Positions 57,716 through 64,000 of a stretch of DNA of 64,000 bases are shown here, one piece after another. This DNA is from Acanthamoeba sp. SK_2022b (Eukaryota > Discosea > Longamoebia > Acanthamoebidae), in NCBI GenBank assembly GCA_027943245.1, contig JANDJZ010000199.1:1-64000 (forward strand), in the 5' to 3' direction. Each line of letters begins with the position of its first letter. The stretch's first letter is position 1. Under the pieces are notes generated by a model, which was not told the origin of the DNA, did not search any database, and was given only the letters and a program-made list of their open reading frames with translations. A program made the position numbers and the translations under genes.

Positions 57716-57784
57716 AAAGTGAGTATTACCGATTTCCCTGGTGTTGTTGTGTGTCTTGCCCCTCATCTTTGCAGGGGCTTTTTT
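57716..57784 (+). ncRNA. ArcZ-like small RNA
   Basis: A TATAGT -10 box (57704-57709) precedes about 69 nt that end in a terminator gcccct/aggggc with six T (57758-57784). Positions 57731-57746 read GATTTCCCTGGTGTTG, the conserved seed of the Hfq-dependent RNA ArcZ (which activates rpoS and represses motility and other genes). ArcZ normally lies beside arcB, so this would be a second RNA with the same seed. The rest of the molecule differs. Ends are inferred. Confidence 0.65.
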
Positions 57785-57958
57785 CCTTCCTTCCCCTTTA
57801 TCCCAAGCCCCGCTCACCGTTCGCGCACTAATGATTAAAATCATTCGCGATGCTTTCCTTATGCTAAATGACGCTGTGATTTTCACCCTTTCTTTCGGTG
57901 AGCCAGGCCCTGTCTCTGGCTGACTGCATAACGTCAATGACATCAAGGACACGATTCT

Positions 57959-58720
57959 ATGCCGGATACCGCATTGCCCCCTGCATCTCAGCACCCCCTC
58001 CTGCGCCGCCTGCTGCTTAAAGCCGGGAAAAGATTCCTGCGCTGGAACGGCGAATTTCAGACCCGTCATTCGCTAATCTCGACTACGCCGCAGATCGGTA
58101 ATCACGAATTTAACTGGGTGGCCACGCTGGAAGCCCATTGGCCGGCAATTCGGGAGGAGTTGGATCGGCTGCTGGAGCATCCGGAAGATATTCCCGCGTT
58201 CCACCAAATATCGCCGGATCAGAAACGCATCTCTAAAGGGGATAACTGGAAAACCTTCGGGCTGTTTGTCTACGGGCAGCGGGTTGATGAGAACTGCGCC
58301 ATTTGCCCGCGCACCGCACAGGCGGTCAGCGAGATCGCCGGCATGCGCACCGCGATGTTTTCGATTCTTAAACCGCACTATCACATCGTGCCCCACAAGG
58401 GCCCGACCCGTGCCGTGGTGCGTGCGCACCTGGGGTTGATCGTGCCAAAGGATCGGGAAAAGCTGTGGATCCGCGTTGACGATCAGATCCTTCACTGGGA
58501 TGAGGGCAAAGTGATTCTGTTTGATGATTCCTACGAGCACGAGGTCCGCAACGACACCGACGAGCTGCGTGCGGTGCTGTTTCTCGATATCGACCGGCCG
58601 ATGGACAAGGTGGGTACGGCGGTGAATAAACTGCTGTTCAGCCTGATCAAAGCCAGCCCGTATGTGAAGCAGCCGCTGAAAAATCTGGCTAACTGGCATC
58701 GCCGCGATAAAAAAGCGTGA
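57959..58720 (+). CDS. Aspartyl/asparaginyl beta-hydroxylase family protein (LpxO-like)
   Basis: 253 residues, 2-oxoglutarate- and Fe(II)-dependent dioxygenase fold (PF05118). The iron-binding residues lie in HYHIVPHKGPTRAVVRAHLG and DDSYEHEVRN (second His), and the 2-oxoglutarate Arg in RAVLFLDIDRP. LpxO, its best-known bacterial relative, 2-hydroxylates lipid A acyl chains, but that enzyme has membrane segments; none is visible here. The substrate could be lipid A or a protein. It is 175 bp downstream of the ArcZ-like RNA. Confidence 0.8.
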   Translation: MPDTALPPASQHPLLRRLLLKAGKRFLRWNGEFQTRHSLISTTPQIGNHEFNWVATLEAHWPAIREELDRLLEHPEDIPAFHQISPDQKRISKGDNWKTFGLFVYGQRVDENCAICPRTAQAVSEIAGMRTAMFSILKPHYHIVPHKGPTRAVVRAHLGLIVPKDREKLWIRVDDQILHWDEGKVILFDDSYEHEVRNDTDELRAVLFLDIDRPMDKVGTAVNKLLFSLIKASPYVKQPLKNLANWHRRDKKA

Positions 58721-58824
58721 AGTGGCGGTTATGCCATAACCCCCACGCCCGTCGGTAGCGCGCCAGATAGCGCAGAGGGCGGAATGTCTGAATACGCCGC
58801 CCTCTTGCTGCCCAAGGTGTGACG

Positions 58825-59271
58825 TTACCTGGCCCAGTCCGGCTTGTTGAGGATATGATCCTGCCAGTCCACGACTTCGCTCTCGCGCACCGCGATATGC
58901 CGCACCGTGATGCGCTCGCCGTGCATCGCCGCCTTGGAGCCACTCAGCAGCGGGTGCCAAGGGAACAGCGGTTTGCCTTCACCGATCAGGCGATAGGCGC
59001 AGGTCGGCGGCAACCAATCGAAGGTCGTGAGGTTCTCGCGCGTCAGTTTGATGCAGTCCTCTTCCAGCTCGAAGCGCCGCTCATAGTTACGACATTGGCA
59101 GGATTTGATGTTGAGCTGGTTGCAGGCTACGTTGGTAAAATAAATCTCGTCGGTATCTTCGTCGATCAGCTTATTCAAACAGCATTGCCCGCACCCGTCG
59201 CACAGCGATTCCCACTCTTGTTCTGACATTTCCGCCAGCGTTTTCTGTTGCCAAAAAGCGAGTTGTGACAT
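58825..59271 (-). CDS. ycgN: YcgN family Cys-rich protein (UPF0260)
   Basis: 148 residues. The cysteine pattern [12 protein letters not shown] (about residues 24-35), C50-region NVACNQLN and SCQCRNYE marks the YkgJ/YcgN family, predicted to bind zinc or an Fe-S cluster. Function unknown. It is the last gene of the usual ycgL-ycgM-ycgN neighbourhood. Confidence 0.92.
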   Translation of the reverse strand: MSQLAFWQQKTLAEMSEQEWESLCDGCGQCCLNKLIDEDTDEIYFTNVACNQLNIKSCQCRNYERRFELEEDCIKLTRENLTTFDWLPPTCAYRLIGEGKPLFPWHPLLSGSKAAMHGERITVRHIAVRESEVVDWQDHILNKPDWAR

Positions 59272-59392
59272 GTTAGCGTCCGGTTTCGGTAAATGGATAA
59301 GTCACCTGCGCACAGGTTCGAGGGGGGACTATATAGACATTTTAGCCACAAGATGCAAGCTTTGCCGCCGACGGCGCCGGCGGCAAGAGAGA

Positions 59393-60049
59393 TCAGATCA
59401 CGCGGGTGCTGAGCGTTTTGCCGTTCAGGCTGATTTTCAGCATGTCGCCGGAGGCCATCGGGCCCACGCCCTGCGGCGTGCCGGTCAGGATGATGTCGCC
59501 GGCGCGCAGCGTGAAGAAACGGCTCATGTAGCTGATAAGCGGCAGGATCGGCGTGATCATGTCACGCGTATTACCCTGCTGGCGCAGTTGATCGTTAACG
59601 GTCAGCGACAGCTCGGCATTTTGCGGATCGCCGAATTCCGCCACCGGGATAAACCCCGACATCGGGCAGGAACCGTCGAAGGCCTTGGCCTTTTCCCAAG
59701 GCTGACCGGCTTTTTTAAAGCCCGCCTGCAGATCGCGCAGCGTCAGATCGAGCGCCACACCGTAGCCGGCGATCGCCCGCGCAACGCGGTCTTCGTTGGC
59801 CTGTTTCAACGGCGTGCCGATCAGTACCGCCAGCTCCACCTCATGATGCACCGCACCGAACTCTTTGGGGATGGCCACCGGCTGGCGAATGTCGCACAGC
59901 GCCGTTTCCGGTTTGATGAACACCACCGGCTCGACGGAAACCGCGCTGCCCATTTCCTTGATGTGATCGGCGTAGTTACTGCCGACGCAGACCACCTTGT
60001 TCACCGGGAAATCGAGCAGCGAACCCTGCCAGTCTCTATGTTGATACAT
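59393..60049 (-). CDS. ycgM: Fumarylacetoacetate hydrolase family protein YcgM
   Basis: 218 residues, FAH domain. Metal ligands appear in HHEVELAVLIG (Glu pair) and DLTLRDLQ; NYADHIKEMG, FDGSCPMSGFIP and TGTPQGVGPM are further family blocks. Relatives act as acylpyruvate hydrolases or oxaloacetate decarboxylases. It lies 121 bp upstream of ycgN on the same strand. Confidence 0.93.
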   Translation of the reverse strand: MYQHRDWQGSLLDFPVNKVVCVGSNYADHIKEMGSAVSVEPVVFIKPETALCDIRQPVAIPKEFGAVHHEVELAVLIGTPLKQANEDRVARAIAGYGVALDLTLRDLQAGFKKAGQPWEKAKAFDGSCPMSGFIPVAEFGDPQNAELSLTVNDQLRQQGNTRDMITPILPLISYMSRFFTLRAGDIILTGTPQGVGPMASGDMLKISLNGKTLSTRVI

Positions 60050-60107
60050 ACCGCTTCTCCCAAACTGTAGAGGCTTGGCGCGCCAAGCCGATTATTGGTG
60101 TGCCGGA

Positions 60108-61130
60108 TCAATGCCCGATCGCGTCCGCCATCATACCCACGGCGAGGGCGAAATAGTAAGAGCGATTCCAGTGCATGAGGGTGCGAAAATTATCATAGAC
60201 CAGGAACGTCCGCCCCTGCAGATCATCCGGCGCGATGATCCAACCGCGCTGAACAGCGTGCGGCAAGGCACTGCCATCCGCACGACGCACCCCGCGTTGT
60301 TGCCAGGCGTTGACGCTGCGCGCCTGCGCGTCTTTCAACCCCAGCTCGGCCCGATTGAAACCGGCGGGCAATTTGACCTCGCGCCCCCAGCCGATGCCGG
60401 CCTGCCAGCCTTCTTTGGACAAATAACTGGCCGTAGACGCGAAGACATCATCAATGTTGTTCCAGATATCGATGCGCCCGTCACCGTCGCCGTCCGCCGC
60501 GTAGCGCAAGAAAGAGCTCGGCATAAACTGGCATTGCCCCATTGCGCCGGCCCAGGAGCCTTTCAGGGGCGTATCGCCGACGTGCCCCTGCTCGACTATC
60601 TGCAACGCCGCCATCAGCTCCTGGCTGAAAAAGGCCTCGCGGCGCCCTTCAAACGCCAGCGTCGCCAGCGCGGACACCACGTCTTCCCGCCCCTGAATCT
60701 TACCGTAGGCGCTTTCCATGCCCCACAGCGCGATGATATAGCGCCCCGGCACCCGATAGCGCTCGCTGGCGCGCGTCCATTGCGCCTGGCGCTGCCGGTA
60801 CAGTTCGCGCCCCTGGCGCACCTTGGCGGGCGACATTACACGCCGCAGGTAGTCATCCAGGGTGACCTTCTGCTCCGGCTGATTGCGATCGGCCTTGATC
60901 ACCCGATCGACGAAATGTATTTGCGCAAAAGCACGGTCAAGGGTGCTCTGGCTGATGCCCTGCTCCCGCGCCTGGTGCTTGAGTTGCTCGACATACGCCG
61001 GAAACTGCGCCGGATCCCGGCCGCTCGCCGCCAGTGTCGCCACCTGTGCCGCCTGCGGCGCGCCCGGTATCAGCACACCGCCCAGCGCCAGCCAGGCGGC
61101 CAATACGGTTCTTCTCGCCGAACGTGTCAT
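60108..61130 (-). CDS. Lytic murein transglycosylase, MltB family
   Basis: 340 residues. A Sec signal peptide ending APQAA, without a lipobox, is followed by an SLT_2 domain: IIALWGMESAYGKIQG contains the catalytic Glu, then AGAMGQCQFMPSSF and DGDGRIDIWNN, with a C-terminal peptidoglycan-binding part lacking. It cleaves glycan strands to 1,6-anhydro ends in the periplasm. ATG 61130 has GGGGAGG 4 nt upstream. It is soluble, unlike MltB, and lies between ycgL and ycgM next to the cell-division genes minCDE. Confidence 0.9.
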   Translation of the reverse strand: MTRSARRTVLAAWLALGGVLIPGAPQAAQVATLAASGRDPAQFPAYVEQLKHQAREQGISQSTLDRAFAQIHFVDRVIKADRNQPEQKVTLDDYLRRVMSPAKVRQGRELYRQRQAQWTRASERYRVPGRYIIALWGMESAYGKIQGREDVVSALATLAFEGRREAFFSQELMAALQIVEQGHVGDTPLKGSWAGAMGQCQFMPSSFLRYAADGDGDGRIDIWNNIDDVFASTASYLSKEGWQAGIGWGREVKLPAGFNRAELGLKDAQARSVNAWQQRGVRRADGSALPHAVQRGWIIAPDDLQGRTFLVYDNFRTLMHWNRSYYFALAVGMMADAIGH

Positions 61131-61158
61131 CGCGCCTCCCCTGGCCATGGCCGCCGTC

Positions 61159-61431
61159 TCAGGCCTTGTCGCCCGCCAGATGCTGATTGAGCAGGTTTTC
61201 TACCGGCGGCGGGAACTGCAGGTAATAGCCTTCGTCTTTCAACGCCTGCTTCACCTTTTCGATATCCGCCGAGGCCAATTTCTTGCGCTCATCGAGCGAA
61301 AGCATCATGGCGAATTGCGGCACGCCGAAACTTTTCATCAGCTCTTCCGGCACACGAGAGAAATCGTCTTTTTTTTCGACATAAAGATAAGTTTGATCGC
61401 GTTTCGGGCTTCTATAGATCACACAAAGCAT
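61159..61431 (-). CDS. ycgL: YcgL domain protein (UPF0745)
   Basis: 90 residues. It starts [20 protein letters not shown] and contains [20 protein letters not shown] (split around the conserved Val-Pro) and YYLQFPPP. It folds as a small alpha/beta protein of unknown role. Divergent from minC with 136 bp between. Confidence 0.92.
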   Translation of the reverse strand: MLCVIYRSPKRDQTYLYVEKKDDFSRVPEELMKSFGVPQFAMMLSLDERKKLASADIEKVKQALKDEGYYLQFPPPVENLLNQHLAGDKA

Positions 61432-61567
61432 TTTTTTAACTCTATTTAATTGAGGGAGCGTCTTGCCTGGATATAACTCTGACTATAACATGCTTATAGT
61501 ACATCGGAATATCGCACCCCGAGTGGTATTCCGGGGATTTAAAGTTGCTGAGACTGAGTCAGGATAG

Positions 61568-62263
61568 ATGTCACAATCGCCAATTGAGCTAAAAGGCAGC
61601 AGTTTTACCCTATCGGTTGTTCATTTGCATAATTCGCAGCCTGAGGTAATACGTCAGGCGTTACAGGAAAAAGTTGAGCAAGCGCCCGCTTTTCTGAAAA
61701 ACGCCCCTGTTGTTATCAACGTCGCAACGCTGGATGGCGATGCGAACTGGAAAGAACTTCAACAGGCTGTCGCGGCAGCAGGTCTGCGCGTTGTGGGTAT
61801 CAGCGGTTGCAGAGATGAACGTCAAAAGCGCGCGATAGCCCGTGCCGGGCTGCCGCTGCTGAGCGAAGGCAAAGGCCAGAAGATGGCGGCGCCGGAGCCT
61901 GTGCCTGCGCCCGTGGTGGCGGATAACGCCCCCGCCAAAACGCGTATCATCAGCACGCCTGTCCGTTCCGGCCAACAGATTTACGCCCGCAACTGCGATC
62001 TTATCGTGACCAACAGCGTCAGCGCCGGCGCCGAATTGATTGCCGACGGCAACATTCATGTCTACGGCATGATGCGCGGTCGCGCACTGGCAGGCGCGTC
62101 AGGCGACACGCAATGTCAGATTTTTTGCACCCACCTGGCGGCTGAGCTAGTCTCTATCGCAGGGCAGTACTGGTTGAGCGACCAAATCCCGTCCGATTAC
62201 GTCGGGCAGGCCGTACGACTCAGCCTGCTGGATAACGCTTTAACCATACAACCTTTAAACTAA
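61568..62263 (+). CDS. minC: Septum site-determining protein MinC
   Basis: 231 residues. MinC blocks FtsZ assembly at cell poles when carried there by MinD. Residues 1-105 are the FtsZ-inhibiting N-domain; a Pro/Ala linker ([13 protein letters not shown]) leads to the beta-helical C-domain that binds MinD ([37 protein letters not shown] at its end). AGGA lies 5 nt before the ATG. First of the minCDE operon. Confidence 0.97.
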   Translation: MSQSPIELKGSSFTLSVVHLHNSQPEVIRQALQEKVEQAPAFLKNAPVVINVATLDGDANWKELQQAVAAAGLRVVGISGCRDERQKRAIARAGLPLLSEGKGQKMAAPEPVPAPVVADNAPAKTRIISTPVRSGQQIYARNCDLIVTNSVSAGAELIADGNIHVYGMMRGRALAGASGDTQCQIFCTHLAAELVSIAGQYWLSDQIPSDYVGQAVRLSLLDNALTIQPLN

Positions 62264-62288
62264 GCCCTTTTGACAAGGAATCCATTTC

Positions 62289-63101
62289 ATGGCACGCATT
62301 ATTGTTGTTACATCGGGTAAAGGGGGCGTTGGCAAGACCACTTCGAGCGCGGCCATCGCTACCGGCCTGGCCCAGAAAGGCAAGAAAACCGTCGTGATCG
62401 ATTTCGATATCGGCCTGCGTAATCTTGACCTGATCATGGGCTGCGAACGTCGGGTAGTGTATGATTTCGTGAACGTGATTCAGGGCGATGCCACGCTGAA
62501 TCAGGCGTTGATCAAAGATAAACGCACTGAAAACCTCTATATCCTGCCTGCTTCGCAGACGCGCGACAAAGACGCGTTGACCCGCGAAGGCGTTGAAAAA
62601 ATTCTCAACGATCTCGGCGAGATGGATTTTGACTTCGTGGTGTGCGATTCACCGGCCGGTATCGAAACCGGTGCACTGATGGCGCTGTACTTCGCCGACG
62701 AAGCTATCATCACTACCAACCCGGAAGTGTCTTCGGTACGCGACTCCGACCGTATCCTGGGCATCCTCTCTTCCAAGTCACGCCGCGCCGAGAAAGGCGA
62801 ATCGCCAATCAAGGAACACCTGCTGCTGACCCGTTACAATCCGGGCCGCGTCAGCCGTGGCGACATGCTGAGCATGGAAGACGTGCTGGAAATCCTGCGG
62901 ATTCCACTGGTGGGTGTGATTCCGGAAGACCAGTCCGTGCTGCGCGCTTCCAACCAGGGTGAGCCTGTCATTCTGGATGCCGAGTCAGACGCCGGTAAGG
63001 CGTACGACGATACCGTTTGCCGCTTGTTGGGGGAAGAACGCCCATTCCGCTTCATTGAAGAAGAGAAGAAGGGTTTCCTGAAACGCCTTTTTGGGGGATA
63101 A
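62289..63101 (+). CDS. minD: Septum site-determining ATPase MinD
   Basis: 270 residues. Deviant Walker A GKGGVGKTT (residues 10-18), switch segments DFDIGLRNLDL and CDSPAGIETGAL, and the C-terminal amphipathic helix KKGFLKRLFGG that binds the membrane. With MinE it oscillates pole to pole and recruits MinC. 25 bp after minC; minE follows after 3 bp. Confidence 0.98.
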   Translation: MARIIVVTSGKGGVGKTTSSAAIATGLAQKGKKTVVIDFDIGLRNLDLIMGCERRVVYDFVNVIQGDATLNQALIKDKRTENLYILPASQTRDKDALTREGVEKILNDLGEMDFDFVVCDSPAGIETGALMALYFADEAIITTNPEVSSVRDSDRILGILSSKSRRAEKGESPIKEHLLLTRYNPGRVSRGDMLSMEDVLEILRIPLVGVIPEDQSVLRASNQGEPVILDAESDAGKAYDDTVCRLLGEERPFRFIEEEKKGFLKRLFGG

Positions 63102-63104
63102 ACC

Positions 63105-63374
63105 ATGGCCTTATTAGACTTCTTTCTGTCCCGCAAAAAACAGACAGCCAATATAGCCAAGGAACGGCTGCAGATTATCGTCGCAGAGCGTCGTCGCGGG
63201 GACAGTGAGCCCCCGTATCTGCCTGATCTGAAACGCGATATTCTGGCGGTTATTTGCAAATACATTCAGATCGATCCTGAAATGCTGCACGTGCAATTCG
63301 AGCAGAAAGGGGACGATATTTCGGTACTTGAACTTAACGTGACATTACCGGAATCGGAAGAAGCAGCTAAATGA
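63105..63374 (+). CDS. minE: Cell division topological specificity factor MinE
   Basis: 89 residues. The N-terminal [20 protein letters not shown] is the membrane- and MinD-binding sequence that stimulates the MinD ATPase; the C-terminal part is the dimeric topological specificity domain ([18 protein letters not shown]). Last gene of minCDE. A perfect ten-pair hairpin (ttaccccctg with its complement) follows at 63389-63418. Confidence 0.98.
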   Translation: MALLDFFLSRKKQTANIAKERLQIIVAERRRGDSEPPYLPDLKRDILAVICKYIQIDPEMLHVQFEQKGDDISVLELNVTLPESEEAAK

Positions 63375-63611
63375 TTGCGACGCATTAATTACCCCCTGTA
63401 TATTTTATGCAGGGGGTAACTGTATGTGCATCCAGTTATTAAGCTTTATCGGTAGCAAAAAAGTGATTTTTCCCTTTGGGACAATTCCCAATTAACTTTG
63501 CCGCCGCCTCGTTTAAAGTAAATTCTGGCCAGATTTACCTTCAACGCATTATTTCCTGCCTATATTCACCCGAGCAGAGTTTCCCTACCCTGCCCTGGTG
63601 ATAATCAGCGT

Positions 63612-64000
63612 TTAATAATCTTTCAGGATGTCCTGCAGCGGTGCCATTAATAGATCGCCGCGCCAGCCGCTGATTAATTCAGGGCGACTTTCGCCGTCCT
63701 TCAGTTTCCAATGCCAGTTCAGCAATTGGTTAATTTGGCGACGGGATGCCAGCAGTTCGCTGCTCAACCCGCTTTGCTCGCTGACGGCAGCGATCGCCGC
63801 CTTGATGTCTTTAAACACCTTCTTGTAGCCCGGCTGATCGATAAGGTTAGCCAACGGCGCCGGCAACTCGGATTCTTCCAGCGCTTCGGCTTCCGCCACC
63901 AGCGCCAGCAGCGTTTTACCGTGATAACGGATCTCCGGCCCGCTCAGGCCCAGCGAATCCAGTTCTCCCAGCGAAGACGGCATATAGCGCGCCACCTGCC
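63612..64000 (-). CDS. rnd: Ribonuclease D, C-terminal part
   Basis: The last about 129 codons of RNase D, a 3'-5' exoribonuclease of tRNA maturation; the catalytic DEDD domain lies beyond the right edge. Visible are the linking region and an HRDC domain (FKDIKAAIAAVSEQSGL; ASRRQINQLLNWHWKL) that binds RNA, then a short tail GDLLMAPLQDILKDY. Convergent with minCDE, as in E. coli. Confidence 0.93.
   Translation of the reverse strand, partial: QVARYMPSSLGELDSLGLSGPEIRYHGKTLLALVAEAEALEESELPAPLANLIDQPGYKKVFKDIKAAIAAVSEQSGLSSELLASRRQINQLLNWHWKLKDGESRPELISGWRGDLLMAPLQDILKDY

Noticed and set aside
57741..57923. 60-residue plus-strand frame before the hydroxylase gene
   Set aside because: It begins inside the ArcZ-like RNA and crosses its terminator; no ribosome binding site.

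Overview
Most of this window (about 4.7 kb to the right end) is chromosomal DNA of a Serratia, most likely of the S. marcescens group. The evidence is conserved enterobacterial gene order (oppA, ychE, adhE, tdk, hns, then galU, rssB, rssA, ychJ, purU, tRNA-Tyr; then xthA, topB, selD, sppA, ansA, pncA; then msrB, gapA, yeaD, mipA, yeaGH; then dadXA, ycgB, fadR, nhaB, dsbB, ycgN, ycgM, minCDE, rnd). A ChiD-type chitinase sits between pncA and msrB. The first 4.6 kb is different: very GC-rich, with betaproteobacterial (Comamonadaceae-like) coding style. It holds the end of a sigma-54 activator gene, a DUF4272 gene, two tandem orphan paralogs, an S24-type repressor, a decayed second copy of its N-terminal region and an IS30-family transposase relic. 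It meets the Serratia DNA inside a second oppA copy cut after about 30 codons, next to a 61-bp inverted repeat. This is either an insertion that removed the rest of the opp operon from this position or an assembly chimera.

Layout. 1-4.6 kb: foreign segment. 4.7-8 kb: truncated oppA, intact oppA, ychE. 8.4-18.7 kb: adhE, tdk, hns, a UDP-sugar block (epimerase, ugd, galU) and the RpoS-turnover genes rssB/rssA. 18.8-20.9 kb: ychJ, purU, then a tyrT-like locus with two tRNA-Tyr genes and an rtT-type repeat. 21-31.8 kb: LOG protein, xthA, nudG, the ynjH-topB-mnmH-selD overlapping series, ydjA, sppA, ansA-pncA. 32-41 kb: chiD, yeaC, msrB, gapA, yeaD, mipA, and yeaG-yeaH behind a sigma-54-type promoter. 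41.3-45 kb: an accessory stretch of very small membrane proteins, including an orphan GhoT/OrtT-family toxin, together with a RyhB-type small RNA under a Fur box. 45-55 kb: exonuclease, drug transporter, dadXA, zinT, acyltransferase, ycgB and fadR. 55-64 kb: nhaB, dsbB, an ArcZ-like small RNA, an Asp/Asn hydroxylase, ycgN/ycgM, a lytic transglycosylase, ycgL, minCDE and the 3' part of rnd.

Most of the Serratia part is conserved housekeeping. The points worth a second look are the 4.6-kb junction, the second ArcZ-like RNA at 57.7 kb, the RyhB homolog at 43.6 kb, the GhoT/OrtT-family gene below a GntR-type palindrome, and the row of microproteins around it.
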